Shown: positions 53,865 to 61,819 of the stretch, piece after piece | Layout: each line of letters starts with the position of its first letter | How positions within the stretch are numbered: the stretch's first letter is position 1 | Position numbers and translations under genes: made by a program | Assembly: GCF_004339525.1 (NCBI RefSeq) | Contig: NZ_SMGE01000001.1 | Coordinates: 5,022,001-5,086,000, forward strand | Length of the DNA stretch: 64,000 nucleotides | From: Flavobacterium sp. 90 | Lineage (GTDB): Bacteria > Bacteroidota > Bacteroidia > Flavobacteriales > Flavobacteriaceae | Direction of reading: 5' to 3' | The notes under the pieces: generated by a model | Databases searched by the model: none | The model's input: the letters and a program-made list of their open reading frames with translations, nothing else | Told to the model about the DNA's origin: nothing

Positions 53865-54872
53865 ATGAAAACGATATTAAAAATCAAAAACAGTTTTACA
53901 AATGCAGTTTTATTAATTGCCTTTCTTTTTGTAAATGCAGTAACAATTGCACAAACAGAAAAACAAGAAGGTTCACTAGGAACTTTAAAACAAATCAACG
54001 CTGGATTATTAAACGTAGGTTATACCGAAGCAGGACCTTCAAACGGAACCCCGGTAATTTTGCTTCACGGTTGGCCTTACGATATTCACAGTTATAATGA
54101 AGTCGTTCCAATTTTAGTTTCAAAAGGATATCATGTATTTACGCCTTATTTAAGAGGTTCAGGAACAACTACTTTCCTTTCAAAAGATACTTTTAGAAAC
54201 GGACAACAAGCTGCATTAGCAAGTGATATTATTGCTTTTATGGATGCGCTTAAAATTGACAAAGCCATAGTTGGCGGATTCGATTGGGGAGCAAGAACTG
54301 CAGTAGTTATGGCAGCACTTTGGCCGGAACGCATAAAAGGATTAGTATCTGTAAGTGGCTATTTAATAGTGAATCTTGAAGCCAATTTAAAACCATTGCC
54401 TCCAAAAGCAGAATTAGGCTGGTGGTACCAATATTACTTTGCTACCGAAAGAGGAAAAGCAGGTTACGCACAAAATACCTACGAATTCAACAAACAAATC
54501 TGGCAAATAGCTTCTCCATTATGGAATTTTGACAAAGCCACTTACGATCAAACCGCACAATCTTTTGATAATCCGGATCACGTAGAAATTGTAATTCACA
54601 ACTACAGATGGCGTCAATCGCTTGAAGCAGGAGAATCTAAATACGATAGTTTAGAAAAACGCTTAGCAACAAGACCAGCAATAAAAGTGCCTACGATTAC
54701 AATAGCAAGTGACTTTGACGGCGCTTACGCAGATGGAAAAGCCTACGCAGATAAATTCACAGGAAAATATGCCCACAGAATCCTAAAAGGCATCGGACAT
54801 AATGTACCACAAGAAGCCCCAAAAGCTTTCGCGCAAGCAATTATTGATGTGGATAGCTTTGGTAAAATGTGA
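53865..54872 (+). CDS. Exported alpha/beta hydrolase, epoxide hydrolase/dehalogenase-like
   Basis: A 335-residue alpha/beta hydrolase from the ATG at 53865, chosen because it gives a signal peptide (about 1-30, VTIAQ end). The frame is open from 53817, but that segment is the shared promoter leader. Motifs: LLHGWPYDIHSYNEV (oxyanion region), nucleophile elbow VGGFDWGARTAV with Asp140, and His in GIGHNVPQEAP. An Asp nucleophile points to epoxide hydrolase or haloalkane dehalogenase chemistry rather than an ester hydrolase. Probably co-regulated with the gene at 51705. Confidence 0.85.
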   Translation: MKTILKIKNSFTNAVLLIAFLFVNAVTIAQTEKQEGSLGTLKQINAGLLNVGYTEAGPSNGTPVILLHGWPYDIHSYNEVVPILVSKGYHVFTPYLRGSGTTTFLSKDTFRNGQQAALASDIIAFMDALKIDKAIVGGFDWGARTAVVMAALWPERIKGLVSVSGYLIVNLEANLKPLPPKAELGWWYQYYFATERGKAGYAQNTYEFNKQIWQIASPLWNFDKATYDQTAQSFDNPDHVEIVIHNYRWRQSLEAGESKYDSLEKRLATRPAIKVPTITIASDFDGAYADGKAYADKFTGKYAHRILKGIGHNVPQEAPKAFAQAIIDVDSFGKM

Positions 54873-55116
54873 ATTGTAAAATGTGAAAAATGGAAACTAT
54901 TCATTACGCATTTTACCATTAACAGTTCACAATTTACATTTTACTTTTCACAATAAACATTTCACATACAAATACACACACACAAAGCTTTGCGTTCTTA
55001 GCCATTCATTAAGCTTTATTATTAAAAAAAACTTTGTGCACTTTGCGGTAAAATGACAAACCATTAACAATTACAATATCAAATAATCTAAAATCAACAA
55101 TCTAAAATTTTAAAAC
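54873..55116. other. Non-coding gap before ohr-like gene
   Basis: AT-rich with inverted AAAATGTGAA / TTTACATTTTAC phrases just after the stop and a partial CAAAGCTTTGCG...CTTTGCGG element at 54980-55053. No gene is seen. Confidence 0.6.
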
Positions 55117-55527
55117 ATGGAAACAAAAGTATTATACACAGGAAAAACGCACACCACTGGTGGTCGCGAAGGAGCATCAAAAAGCTCAGACGATCAATTG
55201 AATATTAAATTGAGTTCACCGGAATCTTCACGTCCGGGAACAAATCCGGAGCAGCTTTTTGCAGCAGGATGGTCAGCATGTTTTATTGGCGCAATGGGAA
55301 TTGCCGCTTCTAAACTAAACATCAAATTGCCAGCTGATACTGCCGTAGATACAGAAGTAGATTTATGTCTAACAGACGGAGCTTATTCTTTGCAGGCACG
55401 TTTGAATATCAGTCTTCCGGGTTTAGATCTCGAGACTGCCAAAGCAGTGGCTCATGAAGCACATCAGACTTGTCCTTATTCTAAAGCTACAAGAGGAAAC
55501 ATTAATGTAGAAATTAATATTCTGTAA
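55117..55527 (+). CDS. Ohr-type organic hydroperoxide reductase (OsmC family)
   Basis: Cytoplasmic 136-residue thiol peroxidase that reduces organic hydroperoxides. The two catalytic cysteines are present: Cys55 in GWSACFIGAM and Cys119 in HQTCPYSKATRG. Arg17 in TGGREG is also typical of Ohr. Full length for the family. Its position after the HxlR-SDR-hydrolase genes suggests a shared response to reactive organic compounds. Confidence 0.93.
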   Translation: METKVLYTGKTHTTGGREGASKSSDDQLNIKLSSPESSRPGTNPEQLFAAGWSACFIGAMGIAASKLNIKLPADTAVDTEVDLCLTDGAYSLQARLNISLPGLDLETAKAVAHEAHQTCPYSKATRGNINVEINIL

Positions 55528-55890
55528 TATCAAATCATCCATCCTGCAAGGTTTCCAAAACCTTGTCGGTTTGATATTAGGACTAAAAAGTTCTAACAAT
55601 ATTTAATAAGCTATACCTACAAGGCATTAGAAACCTTGCAGGAATCAATTAACAACTAAAATATAAACTCATGAAAAAAATAAAGTCGACAAAATGACAG
55701 TTTCAAATATTATCAATTACATATTAAGTTATTAGTATTTGATAAACAGTTAATTTAAATGATTTATATAAAGTTAAAATTTAAGTTTTAGAAAGCAATT
55801 TATTTTGTATTCCAAAAGTCAAAATCAAATAAATTGCCTTTCAAAATATCCTATCTTTGACAAAGCAAGAGCTATAAAAACAGAAAAAAT
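55528..55890. other. Non-coding gap before two-component system
   Basis: It contains two imperfect CAAGG...CCTTG hairpins (near 55548-55570 and 55620-55645) related to the CCTAACAGG family. An 8-codon frame at 55672 (MKKIKSTK) looks like a remnant, not a gene. The last 100 bp should hold the promoter of the kinase gene. Confidence 0.6.
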
Positions 55891-56907
55891 ATGGAAAAAG
55901 TAAAAAGCTTTCACGTCTCCCGAAAGGTGATTTGGGGAAGTTCTATAGCATTGGCAATTCTTGCTTCGATACCCAAATTATTTGATACCGATTCAACTAC
56001 AGGAGATATTATTATCAATTCGTCGATTACGCTCATGTTCTCCATTTTTATATGGTATTATAACATTTATAGTCTCCCAAAATTTTCAACACAACGCACC
56101 AATAAAAGTCTGTTCAATTGGAAATTGTTGCTGAGTGTTGTATTAGGAATTCTAATAATGGTTGTACTCGTAATTGTACATCAGGAACTTTTTCAAATCT
56201 CAAAAATGGATGCACCAATAATGTTCGAATTGCGAGGCGTTCTAATCAATTTGATTGTATATATGTTTCTGCATTTGCTTTTTCAAAACTACCAAACGCA
56301 GCAAATGGGAATAGAACTAGAACGTACTCACGCTATAAATCTCGGCGCACAATACGAACTTTTGAAACAACAAGTCAATCCGCATTTCTTATTTAATAGT
56401 CTGAATACACTAAAATCAATGGTTGATATTCAAGATCCTCAGAGCTCTGATTTTATTTTAAAACTATCTGATTTTTATCGTTTTACACTCGAGAGCCGAA
56501 AATTAGATTTAATACCGCTTCGGGAAGAACTTCAAATATTAGATTCATATGTTTATTTACTCAAAGCTCGTTTTGAAGACGGATTTGTACTCATAAACAA
56601 AGTCGATTCAAAACAATACGATTCCGCAATTCCACCATTTACATTGCAATTATTAATCGAAAATTGTATCAAGCACAACATTGTTTCGCTTGATAAACCA
56701 TTGCATATTAATTTATATTCTGAAAATGATTTTCTCGTGATCGAAAATCAAATACAACTCAAAAGAGGCGTATTATCGACAGGCGTTGGTCTTGATAACA
56801 TCAATCAGCGTTTTGCGCACCTCATTCATAAAGAAATTGAAATTGACAAAACCGAAACTACTTTCAAAGTAAAAATACCAATGATCTATGACTATCGTAA
56901 TAATTGA
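55891..56907 (+). CDS. LytS-type sensor histidine kinase
   Basis: Inner-membrane kinase of 338 residues. Four hydrophobic segments occupy the first 130 residues with no sizeable extracellular domain. The His_kinase domain shows QVNPHFLFNSLNTLKSM with the phosphorylated His165, and the ATPase part shows PPFTLQLLIENCIKHNI (N box) and STGVGLDNINQRF (G box). This is the PF06580-type kinase common in Bacteroidota, paired with LytTR regulators. It overlaps the next gene by 20 bp, indicating coupled translation. The signal is unknown. Confidence 0.94.
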   Translation: MEKVKSFHVSRKVIWGSSIALAILASIPKLFDTDSTTGDIIINSSITLMFSIFIWYYNIYSLPKFSTQRTNKSLFNWKLLLSVVLGILIMVVLVIVHQELFQISKMDAPIMFELRGVLINLIVYMFLHLLFQNYQTQQMGIELERTHAINLGAQYELLKQQVNPHFLFNSLNTLKSMVDIQDPQSSDFILKLSDFYRFTLESRKLDLIPLREELQILDSYVYLLKARFEDGFVLINKVDSKQYDSAIPPFTLQLLIENCIKHNIVSLDKPLHINLYSENDFLVIENQIQLKRGVLSTGVGLDNINQRFAHLIHKEIEIDKTETTFKVKIPMIYDYRNN

Positions 56908-57655
56908 AGATGAAGTAAAAACCGCCAAAGCACTTGGTCAGCTTATTTTGAGTATCAGACCAGATGCTCAAATTTTGTCGTATATACAAAGCATAGATGG
57001 AGCCGTAAGTTACTTGCTTGAAAACGATCAGCCCGATCTTATTTTCATGGACATTCAACTTGCAGATGGACTATGTTTTGAGATATTTAAAAACGTTGAG
57101 GTCTTGTCACCCGTTATATTTTGCACCGCTTTTGACAATTATGCCATCGAAGCCTTTAAATCAAACGGAGTAGATTATGTCTTAAAACCCTTTTCGAGAG
57201 AAAGCATTGCAAACGCAATTAAGAAAGTAGGCGAACTAAAGAATTTCTTTCAAAGGAATAAAAAAATGATGCCAGATTTCGAATATTTATTAACGAGAAC
57301 TGGCGAAAATACAGGTAAAAGTAGTTTTTTGGTTTTTAAAAATAATAAATATCAAACTGTGCTAACAGAGAATATTGCCTTTTTTTACATCAAAAACGAA
57401 ACTCCAACGATTATGACATTTGATAAAACCGAATATCAAATAACACAATCCCTAGATGAGGTTCATAAACTATTGTCTACAATGCAATTCTTTAGAATCA
57501 ACAGACAATATTTAGTTAATTTCTCAGCAATCAGAGAAGCAGAACATTATTTTTCGCGCAAATTAATTCTAAAATTAACCGTTCCCACCGAAGAAAAATT
57601 ATTGGTAGGAAAAGAAAAAGCTACTGCGTTTTTAAGTTGGTTAGAGAATAGATAA
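56888..57655 (+). CDS. LytTR family response regulator
   Basis: Cytoplasmic 255-residue regulator. The receiver domain has the acidic pair in VIIEDEVKTA, phosphoacceptor Asp55 in LIFMDIQLADG, and the conserved Lys in DYVLKPFSRES. The C-terminal LytTR DNA-binding domain follows (FFRINRQYLVNFSAIREAEH, LTVPTEEKLLVGKEKATAF). The ATG at 56888 lies inside the end of the kinase gene. LytTR proteins bind direct repeats near promoters; the target genes cannot be named. Confidence 0.94.
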   Translation: MTIVIIEDEVKTAKALGQLILSIRPDAQILSYIQSIDGAVSYLLENDQPDLIFMDIQLADGLCFEIFKNVEVLSPVIFCTAFDNYAIEAFKSNGVDYVLKPFSRESIANAIKKVGELKNFFQRNKKMMPDFEYLLTRTGENTGKSSFLVFKNNKYQTVLTENIAFFYIKNETPTIMTFDKTEYQITQSLDEVHKLLSTMQFFRINRQYLVNFSAIREAEHYFSRKLILKLTVPTEEKLLVGKEKATAFLSWLENR

Positions 57656-57708
57656 ATAGCTTTTTGAATTGTAATTTTCTTTGCAATCCCGAAGTTTAAA
57701 CATAATAT

Positions 57709-57812
57709 TGTCATTTCGACGGAGGAGAAATCTCCACAAGTAACTCCACAACGAGAATCCAATCTTTGTCTAGCTTCTCGTGAAGATTTCTCTCTTCGTT
57801 CGAAATGACAAA
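57709..57812. repeat. TTGTCATTTCGACG element
   Basis: TTGTCATTTCGACGGAGGAG left arm and CTTCGTTCGAAATGACAA right arm. The interior (AGTAACTCCACAACGAGAAT) matches the copy split by the IS at 58954-59079. Confidence 0.9.
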
Positions 57813-57844
57813 AAACTCAGCGAGAGATTTATTGAACTATCGAT

Positions 57845-57877
57845 ACCTTTGTCAAAGTTTTAAACTTTGACAAAGGT
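57845..57877. repeat. Perfect palindrome ACCTTTGTCAAAG
   Basis: Arms ACCTTTGTCAAAGTTT and AAACTTTGACAAAGGT, as at 28759-28791. Confidence 0.9.
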
Positions 57878-57912
57878 TTGCGTAATCTAATACACCTCAA
57901 TCTTGTCATTTC

Positions 57913-58953
57913 TGTAGATGTTAGATATTTCGGTAACAAAATTTAACTTTAATAAATTTTGTTACGATGAGAAATAATAGTCAGGATTCCACTTTAGAGC
58001 GGAACTACTTAGAGAAGTATCGTTTTCTAATAAAAGAATATGAACAGGTAAAAAATAAAACTCATCCTTTGTATAAAAAAGCAATGGATTTTTATGCAGC
58101 AAATAATACTTGCCGAAAGAGTTTTTTAAAGTATTATAATCGCTTTAAACAAAGTGGGAAATCTATTGATTTATTGCCCCAAAAAAGAGGTCCCAAATAT
58201 AAAACAAGACGTCCTTTGCCTTTTATAGAGCAAAAAGTAATTGCATTACGAGAAAAAGGAAACAACAAATATGAAATTGTTAGTATCTTAAGGCCCAAAT
58301 TAGGGAAGCATACACCATCATATTCAGGAGTTTATAATATTTTAAAACGCAATAAAATAAATAGATTAACTCCGAAGATTAAAAAGAATCATCAAAAAAT
58401 AATCAAGGAAAGAATGGGACAACTTGGTCATATTGATTGTCATTATTTGAGCAAAAGTATAATTAAAGGGGAAAATAAAAATCGCTATTTAGTTTGTGTA
58501 ATAGATGATTACAGTCGAATTGCCTGGGCTGAATTAGTTTCTGATATTACCAGTTTAACAGTTATGTTTGCGGCATTGAAATGTTTAAACATCCTAAGTG
58601 ATCATTATGAAATAAAATTTGAAGAGATATTATCTGATAATGGAGCTGAATTTGGACCTAAAACAAGCAAAGTGAAAAATAATCACCCTTTTGAGAGGAT
58701 GTTAATGGAATTAGGTATTGTTCATAGGTACACAAAACCCTACAGACCACAAACTAATGGTAAAGTTGAACGCTTTTGGAGAACTCTTGAAGATGATTTA
58801 TTGAGAGACACAGATTTTGATTCTCATGAAGAATTAAAAGAAGAATTATTGCAATACTTATATTATTATAATCATGAAAGACCACATCAAGGTATTGATG
58901 GAAAAAAACCAATCGAAATGATAAATCCGTTACCGAAATAAGTAACCTTTACA
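57913..58953 (+). mobile_element. Intact IS481-family insertion sequence (1041 bp)
   Basis: The ends 57913-57937 and 58929-58953 are 25-bp imperfect inverted repeats matching at 21 positions; both begin TGTA and share TATTTCGGTAAC. The element is flanked by ATTTC at 57908-57912 and at 58954-58958, a 5-bp target-site duplication. Joining the flanks restores TTGTCATTTCGACGGAGG, the arm of the local palindromic repeat. The single transposase gene fills almost the whole element and its stop codon lies within the right end. The intact ends and duplication indicate a fairly recent insertion. Confidence 0.9.
57967..58941 (+). CDS. IS481-family transposase
   Basis: DDE transposase of 324 residues. 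The N-terminal third is a helix-turn-helix region (NNTCRKSFLKYYNRFKQSGK, KRGPKYKTRRP, GNNKYEIVSILRPKL). The integrase core has Asp157 in LGHIDCHYL, VIDDYSRIAWAE, Asp224 in ILSDNGAEF and Glu268 in NGKVERFWRT, followed by YYNHERPHQGIDGKKP. All catalytic residues are intact, so it is probably active. It lies alone inside the element, with the ATG about 54 bp from the left end. Confidence 0.93.
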   Translation: MRNNSQDSTLERNYLEKYRFLIKEYEQVKNKTHPLYKKAMDFYAANNTCRKSFLKYYNRFKQSGKSIDLLPQKRGPKYKTRRPLPFIEQKVIALREKGNNKYEIVSILRPKLGKHTPSYSGVYNILKRNKINRLTPKIKKNHQKIIKERMGQLGHIDCHYLSKSIIKGENKNRYLVCVIDDYSRIAWAELVSDITSLTVMFAALKCLNILSDHYEIKFEEILSDNGAEFGPKTSKVKNNHPFERMLMELGIVHRYTKPYRPQTNGKVERFWRTLEDDLLRDTDFDSHEELKEELLQYLYYYNHERPHQGIDGKKPIEMINPLPK

Positions 58954-59079
58954 ATTTCGACGGAGGAGACCCGAGCGATAGCGAACAGATGAACTAAATC
59001 TCCGCAAGTAACTCCACAACGAGAATCCAATCTTTGTCGAGCTTCTCGTGAAGATTTCTCTCTTCGTTCGAAATGACAA
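58954..59079. repeat. Right part of TTGTCATTTCGACG element split by IS
   Basis: Continues the element whose first ten bases are at 57903-57912. Compared with 57709-57812 it carries an extra segment of about 27 bp (ACCCGAGCGATAGCGAACAG region, 58969-58996), then the same interior and right arm. Confidence 0.85.
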
Positions 59080-59121
59080 AAAACATTACAAGATCTATTA
59101 ACCATAACATTAAGAGAAATA

Positions 59122-59151
59122 AAAAAGCTGATTTATTGTAAATCAGCTTTT
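59122..59151 (-). terminator. Terminator overlapping the DUF1223 stop
   Basis: AAAAGCTGATTTA pairs with TAAATCAGCTTTT around a TTG loop; on the minus strand a T run follows. The stop codon of the gene at 59133 lies within the hairpin. Confidence 0.8.
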
Positions 59152-59933
59152 GTTGTTATAAGTATTTTTCCGGTAACCGTATTTTGAATAAACCCAATTA
59201 TTTGAAAGTCATTCAAGTTATAATTCTCAGGTTTTAGAATCTTTACTTTTCCGTCTTTTTGAGTTAAAGAAAAAGAATTGAGCCGTCTTACAATCTGAGT
59301 ATGATGCAATATATTCCCTTTATTTTCACCCCGAATTACATTAGAAATTCCTTGTTTTTGAATCGTTGCGACAAACAAACTAGTGTTTTTCTCCAACATA
59401 TTAGTCTTGAAATCTACTTCTAAAGAATCTTTATTTGATTTTGCATTCAGTTTTAAATCGAACAACGTTTTAATTTTTAAAGCATCAGAAACTTTTTTAT
59501 CTAAAGCTGCTTCATTATAACCCGCAAATTCAGTAGTTCCGTTAATTATAAACTGAGGCGTGTACATTACAAACAAGTGAAGCCAATCCTGGTATTTTTG
59601 TTGTCGGATTGTAAATTCATTCGAACTAAACTGATCTTTCCAGCCCAAACGATCCCAATAATCGACATGATACGCTAAGAGATAAATGTTTTTACTGCTA
59701 GTTTCTTTTTGCAATTTTGTTATTAATTCATCGGCAGGAGGACAACTCGAACAACCTTCTGAAGTAAAAAGCTCTACAATCGCAAAGCCATTATTATTGG
59801 AGATTTCGAGATTTGTTTTTTCAGATTTTGGCTTTCCAATTAACTCTTCGTGACTGTCCGGAAACATATAACAATTGAGAAAAAAGAGAACCGAAAGTGC
59901 GATTACCGCAACTATTAAAAGTGCATTTTTCAT
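59133..59933 (-). CDS. DUF1223 thioredoxin-like protein
   Basis: Protein of 266 residues with an N-terminal hydrophobic segment (LLIVAVIALSVLFFLNCYM), either a membrane anchor or, less likely, a lipoprotein signal with the Cys at about 21. The DUF1223 core starts with VELFTSEGCSSCPPADELI, a thioredoxin-like CxxC, and continues with LLAYHVDYWDRLGWKDQFSS, RQQKYQDWLHLF and TPQFIINGTTEFAG. The family is thought to be redox related but its reaction is not established. It follows DoxX on the same strand with a hairpin between them. Confidence 0.85.
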   Translation of the reverse strand: MKNALLIVAVIALSVLFFLNCYMFPDSHEELIGKPKSEKTNLEISNNNGFAIVELFTSEGCSSCPPADELITKLQKETSSKNIYLLAYHVDYWDRLGWKDQFSSNEFTIRQQKYQDWLHLFVMYTPQFIINGTTEFAGYNEAALDKKVSDALKIKTLFDLKLNAKSNKDSLEVDFKTNMLEKNTSLFVATIQKQGISNVIRGENKGNILHHTQIVRRLNSFSLTQKDGKVKILKPENYNLNDFQIIGFIQNTVTGKILITTKADLQ

Positions 59934-60007
59934 GATTTTTAATGTTTAAATTTTTACTTTAGATAAAGTAAAATAATTAGATGTATTTTAATGTTTTGAA
60001 TAAACTT

Positions 60008-60039
60008 AAAGATGTCTGAATAAACCTTCAGACATCTTT
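60008..60039 (-). terminator. Hairpin between doxX-like and DUF1223 genes
   Basis: AAAGATGTCTGAA and TTCAGACATCTTT pair perfectly around TAAACC. It may end the DoxX transcript on the minus strand. Confidence 0.7.
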
Positions 60040-60077
60040 AGTTTGATATTTTTTGTTTTCTGAAATGGATAGAAATT

Positions 60078-60476
60078 TTAAGCTTCGATTTCGTTTTTAA
60101 CGTAAGTTGCAGTATATAATTTTCTAAACATAATATACGTTACGCTTACCATAACAAAAGCAATTATTGCATCGATTGTTGCCGGAAAACCTAATACTGC
60201 CACTTTTGAAAAGAAAGCAAAAATAATGTCGAAGAAAACGCCTGCAAATACCCATTCTTTCAACCTTAATAATTTATTTGGAATCAAAAGTGTAATAACT
60301 CCGGAAACTTTCATTACGCCAAGCAAATAAATAAAATGCGTAGGATAACCCAATTGCTGTGTAATTTTCCAAACTACAGGATTTGTTGTAAGTTCAAAAA
60401 AACCGCTGGCACCGAACCATAAAGAAGTTAAAATAATTCCTGTCCAATAAATAATTTTTGTTGTTTTTGTGTTCAT
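60078..60476 (-). CDS. DoxX-like inner-membrane protein
   Basis: Small membrane protein of 132 residues with four hydrophobic helices (IIYWTGIILTSLWFGASGFF, FIYLLGVMKVSGVITLLIP, WVFAGVFFDIIFAFFSKVAV, IIAFVMVSVTYIMF). The start at 60476 is preferred: the frame opens at 60581, but the extra 35 residues are polar and overlap a regulatory box. DoxX-like proteins are linked to redox or sulfur metabolism in some bacteria, but most have unknown roles. It is divergent from the Crp/Fnr gene at 60682. Confidence 0.85.
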   Translation of the reverse strand: MNTKTTKIIYWTGIILTSLWFGASGFFELTTNPVVWKITQQLGYPTHFIYLLGVMKVSGVITLLIPNKLLRLKEWVFAGVFFDIIFAFFSKVAVLGFPATIDAIIAFVMVSVTYIMFRKLYTATYVKNEIEA

Positions 60477-60549
60477 GATTTTAATTTTTAAGTTGTTAAA
60501 CAGGACAAATTTGCGGCGAAAGGCTTCGGAATCATATTGCTTTTTTGCC

Positions 60550-60561
60550 GAAATGGACAGT
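60550..60561 (-). promoter_or_regulatory. ACTGTCCATTTC box upstream of doxX-like gene
   Basis: Minus-strand ACTGTCCATTTC, identical to the first 12 bases of the modules at 51584 and 53743. It lies 74 bp upstream of the doxX start, in the gap shared with the divergent Crp/Fnr gene. Binding by that or another regulator is inferred. Confidence 0.5.
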
Positions 60562-60681
60562 TTTAGATTTGAATCAGACATTCTAAACTTTAAGCTTTTC
60601 TATTGAACTAAAGTTTTGATGTAATCCGATTTCGTAACTTTGAAAAATACTTGCTGAACAACTGAAATTCATATAATAAGA

Positions 60682-61257
60682 ATGGGAGCCAAAGAACTAT
60701 TAAAAGAACATATTGCCAAAACCGCTTTATTGACGGACGAGGAATTCGATTACTTTTTTTCTCATTTTTCACCAATTTCTTTCAAGAAAGGACAAACGAT
60801 TGTAAGCGCTGGAGATCATGTTGATTGCGAGTATTTTGTGATTTCAGGTTGTTTGAAAGCCTTTTTTATAAATGACGAATTCAAAATGTATATTCTTCAG
60901 TTTGCCATGCCTACTTGGTGGACTTCAGATTATAACGCATTATACAATCAAACAACCGCAACCATAAATATCGATTGTATTACAGATGCCGATGTACTTT
61001 GTATTTCTAATAGTGACCGCGAAAAACTGTGTAATGAATTCCATCAGGTAGAACATTTTTTTCGCTGGAGAACCAATAAAGGATATATCGCCTCACAAAA
61101 AAGGCTTTTATCTTTTATGAATAACAATGTCAAAACCCGCTACGAAGAACTTTTGACATTATATCCTCAATTGTATAATCTTGTTCCCAAACATTTGATT
61201 GCCGCTTATTTGGGTGTTTCAAGAGAAACCTTAAGCCGTTTGCAGGCGCATAAATGA
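60682..61257 (+). CDS. Crp/Fnr family transcriptional regulator
   Basis: Cytoplasmic 191-residue regulator with an N-terminal cyclic-nucleotide-binding-like barrel (FKKGQTIVSAGDHVDCEYFV, LQFAMPTWWTSDYNALYN), a dimer helix and a C-terminal helix-turn-helix (PKHLIAAYLGVSRETLSRLQ). Canonical cAMP-contact residues are not evident. It is divergent from doxX and could regulate it and nearby genes; an ideal TGTGA-N6-TCACG site lies at 61749, upstream of the YceI gene. Confidence 0.9.
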   Translation: MGAKELLKEHIAKTALLTDEEFDYFFSHFSPISFKKGQTIVSAGDHVDCEYFVISGCLKAFFINDEFKMYILQFAMPTWWTSDYNALYNQTTATINIDCITDADVLCISNSDREKLCNEFHQVEHFFRWRTNKGYIASQKRLLSFMNNNVKTRYEELLTLYPQLYNLVPKHLIAAYLGVSRETLSRLQAHK

Positions 61258-61350
61258 TGATTTTTAGCCAAAGATTAAAGGATTGAAATGATTTTTGTTT
61301 CTCGCAGATTCGGCAGATTAAGCAGATTTTTTATAATGTTTGCGCGTAGT

Positions 61351-61452
61351 TTGTCATTTCGACGGAGGAGAAATTTTCGCAAGAAACTCCGCAAACTAAA
61401 TCACCAATCTTTGCCGAATCCTGTGTGTGATTTCTTCTCTGTCAAAATGACA
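61351..61452. repeat. TTGTCATTTCGACG element
   Basis: Left arm TTGTCATTTCGACGGAGGAG; the right arm is diverged (TCTCTGTCAAAATGACAA). Confidence 0.85.
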
Positions 61453-61563
61453 AAAATGAGAATAAGTTTCTCGCAGATTTAGCAGATTTTTTATTTATCT
61501 AAATTCGACATTGCCCGTGGTTTCAACCATGGGGATTTAGATTATAGCGATACATTGTATAGT

Positions 61564-61592
61564 TTGTCATTTCTCCTCCGTCGAAATGACAA
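61564..61592. repeat. Minimal TTGTCATTT element
   Basis: TTGTCATTTCTCC and a GGAG-less right part TCGAAATGACAA: an internally deleted form of the family. Confidence 0.8.
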
Positions 61593-61748
61593 GATTGGGT
61601 TTTGATTGCGTATGATGGATTAAAATCCATCCCTACAATATATTTTGTTCCTCCGGAACGCATCAAAAATTCCGAAGGAATAATATCTAGATTTTAAAAA
61701 CCTTTGCACCTCTGCAACTTTGTCCCTCTGTCCCTCAAAAAAAAAGAA

Positions 61749-61764
61749 TGTGATCTAGGTCACG
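61749..61764 (+). promoter_or_regulatory. Crp/Fnr-type binding site upstream of yceI-like gene
   Basis: TGTGATCTAGGTCACG, a TGTGA-N6-TCACG palindrome, 56 bp before the YceI start. This is close to the classical Crp half-site pattern. The regulator at 60682 is a plausible binder. Confidence 0.6.
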
Positions 61765-61819
61765 TAACCAATTTTTATATCCGCCGTTCCTTTGTATTGT
61801 ACTTTTAAATACAATAAAA

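Larger units (their letters stand above)
57656..57912. other. Repeat-filled gap between regulator gene and IS
   Basis: No gene is seen. It contains a full TTGTCATTTCGACG element, a perfect ACCTTTGTCAAAG palindrome, and the first 10 bases of another TTGTCATTTC element interrupted by the insertion sequence. Confidence 0.75.
61258..61748. other. Repeat-rich non-coding region
   Basis: No gene is seen. It contains CGCAGATTNGGCAGATTAAGC phrases, a TTGTCATTTCGACG element (61351-61452), a short form of the same (61564-61592), and a CCTTTGCACCTCTGCAAC...TTTGTCCC phrase at 61701-61737 that is the reverse complement type of the sequence after 12215. Confidence 0.7.

Noticed and set aside
55672..55698. 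Short frame MKKIKSTK
   Set aside because: Eight codons followed by a stop, with no conserved context; treated as a remnant or chance.
57709..59079. Composite transposon bounded by the two TTGTCATTTCGACG elements around the IS
   Set aside because: The elements are members of a family widespread in the window, and the target duplication sits directly at the IS ends, so the mobile unit is the IS alone.
48807..59079. Genomic island or integrative element spanning the TIR-like gene to the IS
   Set aside because: No integrase other than the IS transposase, no tRNA or attachment-site pair, and no conjugation or phage genes were seen.
60477..60581. N-terminal extension of the DoxX-like protein
   Set aside because: It is polar, precedes a normal DoxX start, and overlaps the ACTGTCCATTTC regulatory box.
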